Source: Kalmusia sp. IMI 367209 (Eukaryota > Ascomycota > Dothideomycetes > Pleosporales > Didymosphaeriaceae). From it: a DNA stretch of 64,000 bases. The DNA lies in contig JAPEUQ010000003.1 in assembly GCA_027946365.1 (NCBI GenBank), positions 3,224,001 to 3,288,000 of the forward strand, written 5' to 3'. The notes beneath the pieces were generated by a model. The model did no database searches, was not told the origin of the DNA, and saw only the letters and a list, made by a program, of their open reading frames with translations. Positions 13,301-24,474 of this stretch are shown one piece after another. The translations under genes were made by a program, and so were the position numbers. How positions within the stretch are numbered: position 1 is the stretch's first letter; every line of letters begins with the position of its first letter.

Positions 13301-14074
13301 ATCTAGGTTCTCTTGTTTATACTTTAGGATACTGCTGGCTTCGGCTAATTTTGACTACTTTGGAACGCAGAACGACATCAGAATACTTACGTGTACGGTT
13401 CGATAATGCAATGACATTGCTCAAATAAAGATGTCTGCAAGGACTTAGCTAGCTATGCACGTGTTCCTCCTGAGCATGAGACTAAAAGGCTTCACCGACA
13501 CGCCTGGGTGCCTCCTGCTTCAATATTGTGGTGGTCTTCGACTGAAGTACTTCCGTCTGGCTAGCACCTGACACTCAGTTAGACATCACACCGATACTTT
13601 TGACTTTTAAATTTCTGTCAAAATGCGAGCTACTTTTCCAACAGCTCTAAACCTTGACGGTTTGAGTATGTCTCTATGATGCCACACCGTTGGTCGACGT
13701 CGCAAAGCGAATTTACGCTTAACGGAGTGTCGTGCTTGTTGCCATGTACCTAAAAATGGTGGGTTCTCTCTTCTCTATTCCCAAATGTCGCTGTGAAGTA
13801 GTTTATCGCCATGTTTTTGGACTACCGTCGGTGACTTCACTTCACACGCGTTCTCTCTACATTGCCGTAGCAACAACACCAAGTGTACCATTCACCATGG
13901 CTCAATTCACTCTTGGCTTCACCCAGGGTCCAGCACAATTGATTCCTTGTGTCACCATGATTTCCCGATCCTGCCCTTCAAGTATATAATCGTCACACCC
14001 CACTACACGGACACCTTGTGCCCCTTCGGCCAGTTAAGAGAGTTATCTAACGCGCGCGCAGATTTTGACCAGCC
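13301..14074. other. Intergenic, promoter of repeat protein gene
   Basis: Contains the 3' UTR of the preceding gene and the leader of the next. A pyrimidine-rich stretch lies around 13767-13855. No gene seen. Confidence 0.4.
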
Positions 14075-15893
14075 ATGCATCGACAAACATCGAACGGACA
14101 TGGAAGGGACACTACGAACGGGAACGGCGACACCGACAACCAGCAGCAGTCGAGCTCCGCAATTGGGCCTACCATTACCCAGGCTGGCTATTGGGAGTTC
14201 ACTACTGTGCCCCCAGATCTGATTCTGGGCAGCTCGTCATTGGAAGTGCCTACTTACCGGCGGGATGACCAGCGAGACCGGCTATATGCTGCGAGAATTG
14301 CGCGGTATGTATAATTAATGATGTAACTCATTGTGTGATTTGATGCTGACGTATGGTGACAGTGATCTAGCAGCATCGGGTACTTTAGCATCCCCAGGTC
14401 GCGGTAGCGGCAGCGGTCAGGCGCTTGCTGCCACCAGGGGCCGTGTTGGCACTCAGCAGCCTTCACGGCAACCATTCTTCTCACGGTCGGTGCTGCCTAA
14501 CGTATCTTATGATGGCAACCCGGAAGGGTACTTGAACCCTCCGTCTCACCAGCGTAGAACTCAGTACCCTATGCACGCCTGGAACCCAGCGGCCATGCCG
14601 CAGCCTGTACAGCTTCAGCCCGTTTTCCAACGCGGATATACGATGGAGGACCAAGTCCCTAGGCGGCCCCCATATGGCCAGACACCGCCTATGCAGTTTC
14701 AGCCGGTCGACAGGCGTTTTGTTTTGCCATCGATGCGTTCCCTGCCTGGCCTCCCTCACTCCTCAACCCCAGTCCTTACTCATCTTTCTCAACAGGACGA
14801 TTCCGAAAGCTTGAGCCCCCGTTCCCAGCCGAGGCAAGGCAATTTTCGTCGGAGGGCAGAAGGGATAAGGTGGCGTGAGTCCATTGCTGAAGAGTCCAAT
14901 GGAGCCTCCACACACGGACGAAAGCGTAGACATCGTTCGGCTTCCCCAAGTCCGAGCGCAGACGATCTACCAGACCCAGTTGCAACTTCCAGCCGCGGCA
15001 ACCCTGGCCTTCCTCCCCGATACTTCAGGACCCCTGTCCAGTCAGCCACCGAGCCACAGCGTGGTCGTAATGTCCGTCAGCAGTTCTCTCGAGACACACC
15101 GTGGGATGCTACTCCGGGACCGAGCAGCAGGGTCCATCGTTATTCCGAACACATGCCTGGTTACCTTGCTGATCCGTACTTCAACCCTGAACTCTTCTCC
15201 CAGGAGCTACAGGATAGCCAGGATACTTATGAACGATCTGGTCATGTTACCTATGAGGAACTCAGCTACCAGCCTCCTGGACCATCTAGCGTCAGTCCTT
15301 ATGAGCAACTGGGTTACCAACCTCCAGGACAATCTTCCATAAGTGCCTACGAGCAACTCGGAAACCAGCCCGCTGGACAACCTACAATTAGTGCTTATGA
15401 GCAACTTGGCTACCGCTCCTCTGGCCAGTCTGGTCAGACCTCTTCCCACCAATTTGGCCAAGGCGTCTATCAGCAGTCCGCCAGCAACCCGTCTCAGCTA
15501 CCTCCTGTGCTGGGCTCCAGTGCTCAACGACTACCTAGACGCATGTCCACTCTGATTGATCCTTACACCGAAAGCATCTCATACGTCGAGCAAGGAGGTA
15601 TTAACCTGCTTAATCTTCCTACATTCAGCTATGCCAGTGCTACGCAACAGCAGGGTCACTATGCCATCCAATCACCAATGGAAGATACCCCGCAGTCAAT
15701 GACTATGCCTGGACTCGACAGAGCCTCCCAGCAATTCGCAGGAAGCACGCTGAGCCGTGCTGAGCAGAATCTTGGCTTCGACCCTGTTCGCCAGTCTTTA
15801 GGAGACATTCATGCTGACCAATTGGAGGATGACCCAGGCATCGGTGATAGAAATGCCGAGCAATCGCCTGGCCACAACTCTGGTGATACGTGA
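14075..15893 (+). CDS. Low-complexity Gln/Ser/Pro-rich protein with 16-residue tandem repeats
   Basis: Unrecognised. Exons 14075-14304 and 14363-15893 join by a phase-2 intron (donor GTATGT, acceptor GTGACAG) to 586 residues. The first exon holds the most ordered-looking part (GYWEFTTVPPDLIL, then an Arg-rich helix ending RLYAARIAR). The remainder is disordered and rich in Gln, Ser, Pro, Gly and Tyr. A basic patch, GRKRRHRSASPSPS, could act as a nuclear localisation signal. Four 16-residue units beginning YEELSYQPPG or YEQLGYQPPG lie at 15252-15443. No membrane segment or signal peptide. Such composition suggests a nuclear or condensate-forming protein, but that is inference. Confidence 0.72.
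15252..15443 (+). repeat. Four tandem 48-bp coding repeats
   Basis: Unit starts at 15252, 15300, 15348 and 15396, exactly 48 bp apart, each opening with TAT/TAC GAG (Tyr-Glu). The units keep the reading frame and encode Y-E-(E/Q)-L-(S/G)-(Y/N) then a Gly/Pro/Ser linker. The copies have diverged by substitutions, not by indels. Confidence 0.85.
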
Positions 15894-16291
15894 AGTATGC
15901 TTCGTATGTGGTGTGTTAGTTGAGGATAGACGGGGTTAGTCACACGACTCACGGCCGTTCCACAGGATTTCATCCTTCCAGATATGGTCTTGCACACTTT
16001 CACAATCGAAATGCAATGCATGAGTTATGATAGATATATCGGGGGTTTCAGTCGTGTAAGAGACGTAGCGACTACAGTACCAACAACACAATATAAAATG
16101 CTCGCTTCTAATGATCATACACTCCCAAACCCAGACTCCATGCCATTTTGCAGCCCTTTCCCCCAACAGAGCATACATGAAACGCCAAAGCTAACTTAGA
16201 AATGCCGCGAGCCGTAGCTGCCAAAGTCAAACCAACCCGGCACTACGACCAAATGTTCAATCGCTGAGAGGAAAGGCACGCGCCGATAGTC
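15894..16291. other. Convergent 3' spacer
   Basis: Tail-to-tail spacer between the repeat-protein gene and EMP24. Nothing recognised beyond presumed 3' UTRs. Confidence 0.4.
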
Positions 16292-17066
16292 CTACACGAG
16301 GCGCTTGACCTCAAAGAAACGCTTGATCCACCACACCTGGAAGATACCTTCTCCGATGAGTAGGGAGAGCTGGAAGATGCTCCACCACTTGACGCGGGAG
16401 TTTGTGCTTTCGGCGGTGTTGCGGTGCGTGCGTTCGCGGACGATGATGTAGGATTGTTCGTCTTTTACTTGGGCGACGAGCTCAGTGAGAGTGCGGACTG
16501 TCCAATGATTAGCATATGCGCACTTTGTGAATGACCAATTCAAGATTGTGCGGGCGCAAAGGATGGTAGGGAAAGAGCATACCTTCTTTCTCCAAGGGAT
16601 CTTGCGGCGCTTCGTGCTCAGGGACGTAGACGATGCCGTGCACGTTGAAAGAAACCTCTTTGGTGTTTGCGCCCCAGTGCTCGTTGTTGAAGCAGTATGT
16701 GTATTTCCCGTCCTCGGTTGCGACGAAGGAGTGGTCGCCCGAGGAGACGCCGCGTTCGTGAACTTGATATGCGCGCGAGGGAGTTTCGATCTGCCGTTAC
16801 CATCAGCCATGCTCGTGCTGTCCCAACGAGGTCCAGCCTCCGCCTCGCGAACAATTGGAGTGTCGTACCCAGAAATCGATTTCCAAATTCCCGCTACCTC
16901 CGAATTCCCTATCTCCAACTTGGAACGTCACCGTCATCTTGTCATCCTTGTGCAGCGACTCGTGGAAGCATTCGCGCATATAGGCCTTCATTTGGATGTT
17001 GTGGGCCGAGGCAAGGGTGAGCAGACTGCTCGCTGCAGCAAGGATACTGATGGGAGAGAACAGCAT
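16292..17066 (-). CDS. EMP24: p24-family COPII cargo receptor Emp24
   Basis: A type I membrane protein that cycles between ER and Golgi in COPII/COPI vesicles and helps load GPI-anchored and other cargo, in a complex with Erv25 and other p24 proteins. Exons 17066-16869, 16790-16583 and 16497-16292 join to 203 residues, the normal p24 length. The signal peptide is about 20 residues, ending ASA before HNIQMKAYMRECF. The GOLD domain follows, with the two conserved cysteines (ECF and YCFNNEH). Near the membrane, VKDEQSYIIVRERTHRNTAE and then STNSRVKWWSIFQ match the Emp24 juxtamembrane block. One transmembrane helix follows, and a short tail KRFFEVKRLV carries the Phe-Phe COPII export signal and basic residues. 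An upstream in-frame extension exists, but the ATG at 17066 starts the signal peptide. Confidence 0.95.
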
Positions 17067-17844
17067 GGTGGGCTTGTCGGTCCGCTGTTTTGGTGGTGGT
17101 GTGGTGCGGTCAAGAGTTTCCAGATGTCGCGGAGTTGAGATGGCTTGATTGGATACGTGGATACTTGGGGTGCGGAGAAAGGTCGGCCCGGGCGGACGAC
17201 TAGAAACATCGGGCGCGAGGGGCTCCATATATTCACCAATTACCATTGATTCGTATCATCATTGGAAATGACTGATTCTAGATATGGAAGCATTTCCAGT
17301 CATATGCAGGTACTAAAAGATGCAGTCGGTAACTAGACAGGCTGCACCTTCAGCGTACAACACATGGCATGCAACGTGAGCAAAGGTGAGCGCGCGCGCG
17401 AGATTCACACGAACTACTAGAATAGACCAAGTCAATGTAAGAGTATGCGCAAAGTGAACATGAAGGAGACAGATTTCGGATTCACATCAGCGGCTCCCAT
17501 GCGAGCTCAACACTGGGTATCACCAGGTAGGGTAATGTACAATTGCATACTAGCTCTCTTCGTCTGTTCTGATCTCAACCATTGGCATGCTTTCCTAATT
17601 CGGCCTGCCCGCTGTGTTTACTTTCCCATCCCTACATTGACCCCGCCACTCTCTATGAGACTCGTTGCCAAGACAGCGGACTCAGCACTTTCACTCACCA
17701 CGCTGCCCAACTTCAACCTAGATTTTTCTTTTTTTACTCAGATCCGGATTCGAGTTTCTCGTCAGTGCCCAAGGCCTATTCGATCTACTTCTTTGGATCA
17801 ATTGCCCTTCCCACAGCACACACCAGCCCCAACACATATCCGCA
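17067..17844. promoter_or_regulatory. Divergent promoter EMP24 / Myb-WG gene
   Basis: Head-to-head spacer of about 780 bp shared by EMP24 (-) and the Myb/WG protein (+). A CGCGCGCG run lies near 17390-17400 and a pyrimidine-rich tract near 17715-17740 precedes the right-hand gene. No extra gene is supported. Confidence 0.45.
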
Positions 17845-19534
17845 ATGGCCAACAACGAGCGCCCTCGCCGCATCTCGAAGGCATATATTCTCGGCTTTAG
17901 TAGCAAACCCTATAAAGATCCTCCGCCACCACCCCCATTGAATAGCTACAGGGGAATGGTGAGCAAACATCCCCTTCATTCACGCCGACGCCAGCTAACG
18001 TGTCGGATAGTTGAGTACGCCCGGCGCGGCTCTCGAATGGGCTGCCAGTGATGGTCGCCGAGGCAGGCTGACGGGAAAGGGAAAACCGCGTCTCTTGGCT
18101 GCTCTCGATACAGCTGCACCGGCGAATAAGCCGAGTAAACCTATAACGGCTGACAAAGTGGCGACACAGGATGTGCAATCTGGACACGGCGGCGAGAACC
18201 CAGTAAATACCTCGACGGGTCAGGAGACGAGTGGCGATGCCGAAGTTGAGTACAAGAAGAACGTCGACAACCCGCTTAATTTCACCGAAGAGCAGGACAA
18301 GACGCTCATGCATATGAAAATCGACAATGCTACCTGGAAAGACATAGCGCAGAAGATCGGAAAAGCGAATCATGAGTGCAAAGCTCGTTTCGGGCAGATC
18401 AGGCCAGACGATTTCTTCACAAAGGGCAAGGGAGGAAACAAGGCGGGTGGACAAGGTGGCCAGCAGGGCAATCAAAGCAATCAGAAACAGAACAAGCAGG
18501 ACCAGAAGAATGGCGAAGAGAAAAAGGAAACACCCGCTGATGCTTGGGGATTTGGCGGTGGCCTCGATATGTTCGGATCAGGCGGCGCTACAGATGATGA
18601 TGATGCTAAAAAAGACGATACGAATAGAGCAGCTGATAATGCGGGAGCATGGGCTGCCTGGGGCGGTAGTGCTGAAGACAATTCCAAACAGAATGATCAA
18701 AATCAATCAGGCGCGGCGAAGGGAGACTGGACCGGAGGCGGTGGTTGGGATTTTGCCGATAGCAATGGAGACAACATAGGCACTAATGGCACGTGGGACA
18801 ACGGCGATGCCTCCAAGGCCAGCGTTGATAAAGACAAGGATAGCAAGAACAGTGAGAAGAATCAGACACAGGATGACTCAGGTGGCGGTGGTTGGAACTT
18901 TGGCGGTGGCTCCGACGACAACAACAAGAGCAAATCGAGTAGCTCAAAAAACGACAACAATGACGCTCATGGTGGTGGTAACGATGGATGGAATAATAAT
19001 GACAGTAGTGGCGGTACTGGATGGGACACACATAATGCCGATGGCGGCGGCGGCAGCAGCGGCGGTGGTGGTGGTGACTGGAATGCTAATGGACATCCAA
19101 GTGAAAATGGAGGCTGGGGCAACACTGATTCCAATGAAAAGAATAAAAACGAAGACAAGGATGCAGATGGTCAAGGCAACAGCAGTTGGGACAAAGACGG
19201 CAACAATGGCTGGGGAGCACAACCTTCGTCCAAGAAGTCCCCATCAAGACATAGCTCTACCTCGCACGAAAAGCACCGCTCCCACAAGCACTCTTCGCGT
19301 CGTCACTCTGACCCTAAAAAAGACAGGCATGGCCACCACAGCACCCATGCCGCAGAGTACAAGGTCGCGCCTGATAGCACGTTCTCGCAGGACGAACTGA
19401 AGCTCATTGCGAGAATACTGCAGCAGGATTGTTCGATGGTGTGGGAGCGCGTGTCGTGGAGGTTCAAGGATAGAACGGGCCGGAATCTTCATCCTGATGT
19501 CTTCGAGAAGAAGATTACGGGGAAGAAGCATTGA
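17845..19534 (+). CDS. Myb/SANT-like protein with WG/GW-rich low-complexity centre
   Basis: Exons 17845-17958 and 18011-19534 join at phase 0 (donor GTGAGC) to 545 residues. Residues about 129-172 form a Myb/SANT-like helix bundle (FTEEQDKTLMHMKIDNATW, then KDIAQKIGK). A second SANT-like segment ends the protein (FSQDELKLIARILQQDC, then VWERVSWRFKDRTG). Between them about 330 residues are Gly/Asn/Asp/Ser-rich and hold roughly 14 tryptophans next to glycine or in acidic/polar context (AWGFGG, AWGGS, GGGWDF, GGGWNFGG, GGWGNT, NGWGAQ). This layout resembles WG/GW platforms that bind Argonaute proteins, although no family name can be given. A basic His/Ser/Arg-rich patch (about residues 447-480) could be a nuclear signal. 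No transmembrane segment. Function unknown. Confidence 0.82.
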
Positions 19535-20361
19535 GAGGGCGTGTACTGCCGAGCTAGCGATATACTCTCGGGCTTAGCGACCTTCCATACAAGGCTCTAA
19601 AGGGACATGCTCTGTTTTCCAGCGTCCGCTTGTCATCACTACAGAACTTACCACAGGATATGAGGGACCGAATTTGATGAGGCTCTTTGCCATCTTGATT
19701 GTGACAGTCAATACCTAATCAAATCGAAGGATATATTGCCTGACGACTCGCATGCCCTTGCGGTCTGATGTTCACCTGCGAGCATTGTTATCCCTAGTTC
19801 GTGAACTTTCTACAACTTTGCTCTCCAAGCCTCTAGCGTTATGTAGAGTCTTTCCGATATTTCTTCCGAAGTTTATTCGAGAGGTCCGCTAAATACAGTC
19901 TAGTGTCTTTCCGGCAGCGCTGCACCACGACAGTTCCGACTCTCAGCCACTTGCCTTCTCCGGTCCAGGCAACTAGCCAGACCTTCCGATATACTTCCCG
20001 TGATTCAATCCGTGATTTATACCGACTCGCACTAGCCTTCGTTCCCCATGGGCAGCATCTGGGGTTTGCAACCTCTCACCAACAACTCCAGCACGGCGGT
20101 TGGCAGTTCCCACATTGGTGACTGCCCTTGCAGCGAGCTATCGCACTACAGTTGAGCGTTGAGACCTCATGGCTTGCGTGGGAAGAGATGGACTGTTACA
20201 CGCTCGGACTTCTGCGGGGTAGATGTCGAGAGAGGCAAAATGCCTTCGATTTCGTCAGGACAGCATAAAAGCTGGCTTTCTCGCAGCAAGACGATTCTGA
20301 CAACCCAAGTTAGCCTCGAGGTATTTCCTTATCTTCGTTCTCGTATCGATTGCTATACAAC
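19535..20361. promoter_or_regulatory. Upstream region of sugar transporter, with overlapping uORF
   Basis: Contains the 3' UTR of the Myb-WG gene and the promoter/leader of the transporter. An upstream ATG at 20240 opens a 59-codon frame that ends at 20419, so it overlaps the transporter start (20362) in another frame. If it lies in the mature leader it would reduce transporter translation; a 5' UTR intron could remove it. Confidence 0.35.
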
Positions 20362-22114
20362 ATGGGTGGGCCAGCAGGCATTGTTTCTCAGAGCGGAGAT
20401 GCTGCGTACAAGTCCTTGAAGAACAATGTCAACTCGAAATGGATCAACGATCCTGGTCTCCGACGTCTGAACTTTGGAATCGCCTTGATGTTCTGCTCGG
20501 CAGCAGCTAATGGATTTGACGGAAGTCTGATGAACGGGCTTCTAGCTATTCCACAGTGTTAGTATACTCCTTCGACATTGGCGTCAGTCATCCTGACACT
20601 CGACAGTCAAAGAAGACCTGGGACCTATCTCGACGAGCATACTAGGCTTGGTTATCGCCGGTATCAGCCTTGGTGGTCTTCCGTCGTTCATCCCAGCTTC
20701 ATATGTCTCGGACTTGATCGGTCGTCGATACACCGTGGCGATCGGTTCGTCCATCATGCTCGCAGCTTCCATCATCCAGGCCGCTACCAAGGGCCCCTGG
20801 GCTATCTTGGGTACTCGAATCATGCTCGGATTTGGCCTCGGATTCTCGCAAATAGCCGCGCCACCGCTGACAACCGAGATCGCGCATCCAAAACATCGCG
20901 GTCAGGTCACAGCACTGTTCCAGGCTGTATGGTATTGGGGTGCTATTCTGTCGGCTTGCATCACACTCGGTACGCTTTTCTTGTCAAACAGTTGGAGTTG
21001 GCGGGCTCCTTGTCTTTTACAAGGTTTCTTTCCCGGGCTACAATTGCTTGGGTTATTGGTTACGCCAGAGTCGCCTCGCTGGTTGGTGTCGAAGGGACGG
21101 ACTGAGGAGGCTTTGATTATGCTTGCCAAATACCATGCTAATGGTGATGTCAATGATGAATTGGTGAGTGGCTCCACGAGACACTATATCTATGATATGG
21201 TGTCGCATATTAAGTACTTGTAGGTCCAATTCGAGATCAGCGAGATCAGCGAAGCCATCGAACGAGAGCGAGAAGCAGCCAAAACCACCGGCTTCATGTC
21301 TTTCTTCGATACCAAAGGAAACCGACACCGACTTCTCATCTGCGTACTCGTCGGCTTCATGATCCAGTGGGCTGGCAATGGAATCGTATCATACTATTTG
21401 GCGCCCATTCTAGAATCTGTCGGCGTCACGTCGTCGGTGTCCCAAGCCGCCATTAACGTTGGTTTACAAGTGTGGAACGCACTACTCGCTGCAGCTGGTG
21501 CTGTTGCAGCTGAAAAGTACGGTCGTCGACCACTGTGGATGATTTCTGCTGGTGGAATGCTCATATCCTTCATAATCGTCACTGCTCTATCAGGGGTGTT
21601 TGCAGAACAACACATCAACACAGCCGGCTCAGCCGTTGTAGCATTCTTGTTCATATTCTTTGGTTTCTACGATATCGCATTCACACCACTTTCAATCGCA
21701 TATCCCGTCGAGATCCTTCCTTTCCACCTTCGGTCCAAAGGGCTATCCATCAACCTCACAGTTGTATTTGGAGCTGGATTCTTCAACCAATATGTCAATC
21801 CTGTGGCGCTTGGTGCGCTACATTGGAAATTCTACTTTGTGTATATTGGGACGTTGACTGCGATGACCTTTATCATTTATTTTGTGAGTATTAAGATCTT
21901 CATTGGTGGGCTTTTTCTAACTAGCTTGTAGTTGTTTCCTGAGACCAAAGGACGTACATTAGAAGAGATCGCTATTGTATTTGATGGCGAGGATGCTGAG
22001 ACAATGGTTCACCGACGCGTCTCTCTTGGTATCGAACCCAAAGGTGGGCTGATCGACACCACGAAAGAGTCGCATATGCACAAAGAGTTCACCAAGCCTG
22101 GACGCATCGTATAG
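20362..22114 (+). CDS. MFS sugar transporter (hexose/lactose permease type)
   Basis: A plasma-membrane sugar:proton symporter of the MFS sugar-transporter family. Exons 20362-20557, 20607-21163, 21224-21883 and 21932-22114 join to 531 residues, the usual length. Visible signatures are GFDGSLMNGL in TM1, then SDLIGRRYTVAIGS (loop 2-3, D-x(3)-G-R-R), PESPRWLVSKGR after TM6, EKYGRRPLWM (second half repeat) and PETKGRTLEEI after TM12. The group resembles Lac12/cellodextrin/quinate-type carriers more than yeast HXT, but the substrate is not readable. The next gene downstream on the same strand is a Zn2Cys6 regulator, which suggests a sugar-responsive pair. An overlapping uORF precedes the start. 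Confidence 0.93.
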
Positions 22115-22696
22115 AATACAGCTCAACCTTTTCGTAGTCTGCCTCCAGTTGGGATTATAGAGCTCAACACGTCGTCATTATAAATGAAGAGACTGACTCC
22201 CTTGGATACAAAACATGTGCGGATTTGTCCACAGGCATGCACCCTGTGGCTGCAGTTCAGCTGTCTATAAAAGCTACTCCTCTAGGGTCTAGAATTTGTG
22301 GACTGCATTCGCGCTAAAAACGCATCTATGGGACCGGTCTCGATGGCGTCTGTCTGAGGGTCTCGTGATTGGTGGCGGTCCATGGCTGACATGCTTGAAC
22401 AGGTAAGGGGGCGACCGAAGAGCTGCCGTCCGCATCCCCACCTTTCTCCTCCCAACCACCGAACGTCATCTTCACCAAAAGTCCACACATCGCATGTTCG
22501 CATCACATAGACCCTGACTCGATTTATTCTTCCCCACGATCCGCTCAGCTGGGTATTTTTTCATTAGTGTTCACCGTTTCACATTTTCACACATTTTCAC
22601 GTGCAATTTGATATACTCGATCAAGCAATGAAGGACTAGCGGGGTTGGTGCATCGCGTTGGCCGCGCTATCGCAGAGCCTCATTGCGACCAGCCGG
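22115..22696. other. Intergenic, promoter of Zn2Cys6 regulator
   Basis: Holds the 3' end of the transporter and the promoter of the regulator. A direct CACATTTTCA repeat (22578-22602 region) lies about 100 bp before the ATG. No gene seen. Confidence 0.4.
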
Positions 22697-24474
22697 ATGA
22701 ACATGGCGCCGCGGAAAGGAACACGGAGAGCATGCGATCCATGTTCTGTGCGGAAAGTTCGCTGCGACGGCAACCAACCTTGCTCGCGATGTCAAGCAGC
22801 AAGCTGGGATTGTACATACCTCAAGACACACGGGAAGTCTGGTCCGAAAGGCCCACGCCGTACCACGGAGGCTGCAATCAGACGATTTCAGGAGCGGAGT
22901 CGAAGCGACCTTTCTCAACGGGCCAACAGTGACAGCGACACAAGCCTAGAGGATGGGAGCCCGACGACGATCGACTTCCCACTTCACGACCATCTCCCTC
23001 CCACCAGCGATCCGCCGTTCGATCGTTTGGGGTGGCCAGACGTTAACAGTCCTTCCTTTAATGGCCATAGGGCCCCCCAGAAAATATCTACCTCTACTAT
23101 CTCGCCATACCTTGAAGTGTTCCAAGCACGCGGTTACGCGATATGGCCAGTCGTAGATACAGAAACCTTGCTCGCTCGTCTCTTGACTGACCCAGACGAC
23201 ATGGAAGCATACAGCCTTGCGACCGCAGTCTGCGCAGCTACTATCACCCAATTCCAAATCGATGCAGAACCAGGAAGTCCAGTAGAAGGTCACTTTCGGA
23301 TATCTAGCGCCATGTTTGACACTGAGTCAAAACGGGCACGAGATTTGTTCGATCACACGGAACAGGTCACGCTCTGGTCTCTTTTGAGTACCTTCTTCCT
23401 CCATGTTTACTCCGCAAATATCGGCCGTTTGTCCACTTCAACAGTCTTGCTTGGCGAGGCAATCACCAAAGCACACATGATTGGACTTCACACGCCGTCG
23501 TACTATGAAGCTATGGATGCTGAGCGTTTGCAATACAACGCGAGAATATATTGGCTTCTCTTCATAACCGAAAGGTACTTTTACGCTTGAAAATTGGGTT
23601 TATGCTTGACTAACGGACATCACCGTAGAGCACATTCGATTCAGAATGATGTTCCGACAATGTTGAAACGCGCTCCAGAGTTGCCACAGTTGGAGAACCT
23701 GAACGACGGTTCAGTGACTCCAGCCTTCATCCAACTCTGCCGTCTTTTCATCATTCTTGATGCTACCCTTACCGCAGACCCTGCTAGTGCCCGTAACGCA
23801 CTTGCACTTGCTCAACAACAGCTTGGTGATGACGAGTCTACGCATCATTTGGAGAATGAATTGCAGCGCGCTGATATCTCCATGACTCAACAATGGATGC
23901 GAATATTTCTTTGGCAACATGCTCTCAGTGTTACAAACTTACGGTCATCGAATCAGGAAGACGAGTTCTCCTTCTCGTTTCCTGCCAAGGTTGCACACAA
24001 CGCCTTGACCTTCATATGTACATTGCCAAAAGCAAGCTTAGAGGCTCACGGTCCTGGAATGGTACGTATGCTTTAAGCGCAAAAGGCCTTTCTCTTATTC
24101 GTCAACAGGAATCGAAACTCTTCGACATCGCAAACTCGCTTGCTGACGTAATGATATGTGTACCTTCCTTAAATCAAGATACAGGTTTCGGAATCGGACC
24201 GAGAGATCTGATGCATTCGTTGTCCTCTCTACTCGGATCCTTCAGAGGTGGCAATCCTGCAGTTACCAGCATACTCCAAGACAAATTGACGACATTGGGA
24301 CTTACGATATCCTCACCACAGAAGCGACTCACTGACATTTCATCTTCCGAAGATGAGCGCGATGATTGGAGAGAAGGTACACCGCGGTCTTTGACGTGGA
24401 GCGATGGCAGTGGCTTATATTCCCCTGGAACGCCACTATCACCAAGCTTTCCGGCAGCCATGTCTTCGCTATAG
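22697..24474 (+). CDS. Zn(II)2Cys6 transcription factor, fungal-specific
   Basis: A nuclear DNA-binding regulator. Exons 22697-23574, 23629-24061 and 24109-24474 join to 558 residues. The zinc cluster at residues 13-39 fits CX2CX6CX5CX2CX6C exactly, preceded by APRKGTRRA. It is followed by KSGPKGPRR, a basic linker seen in regulators of sugar and cell-wall-polymer genes. The middle region (about 140-330) carries helical blocks of the fungal_trans domain, including the segment around NARIYWLLFITERRAHS at the first splice join. The C-terminus is Ser-rich and probably acts as an activation or regulatory tail. The ATG at 22697 is the first; a second lies two codons later. Its position next to a sugar transporter suggests it controls that carrier, by analogy only. 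Confidence 0.92.

Noticed and set aside
18786..19400. 204-codon alternative frame on the plus strand inside the Myb-WG gene
   Set aside because: Shadow of the repetitive coding sequence; Thr/Met-rich by frame offset.
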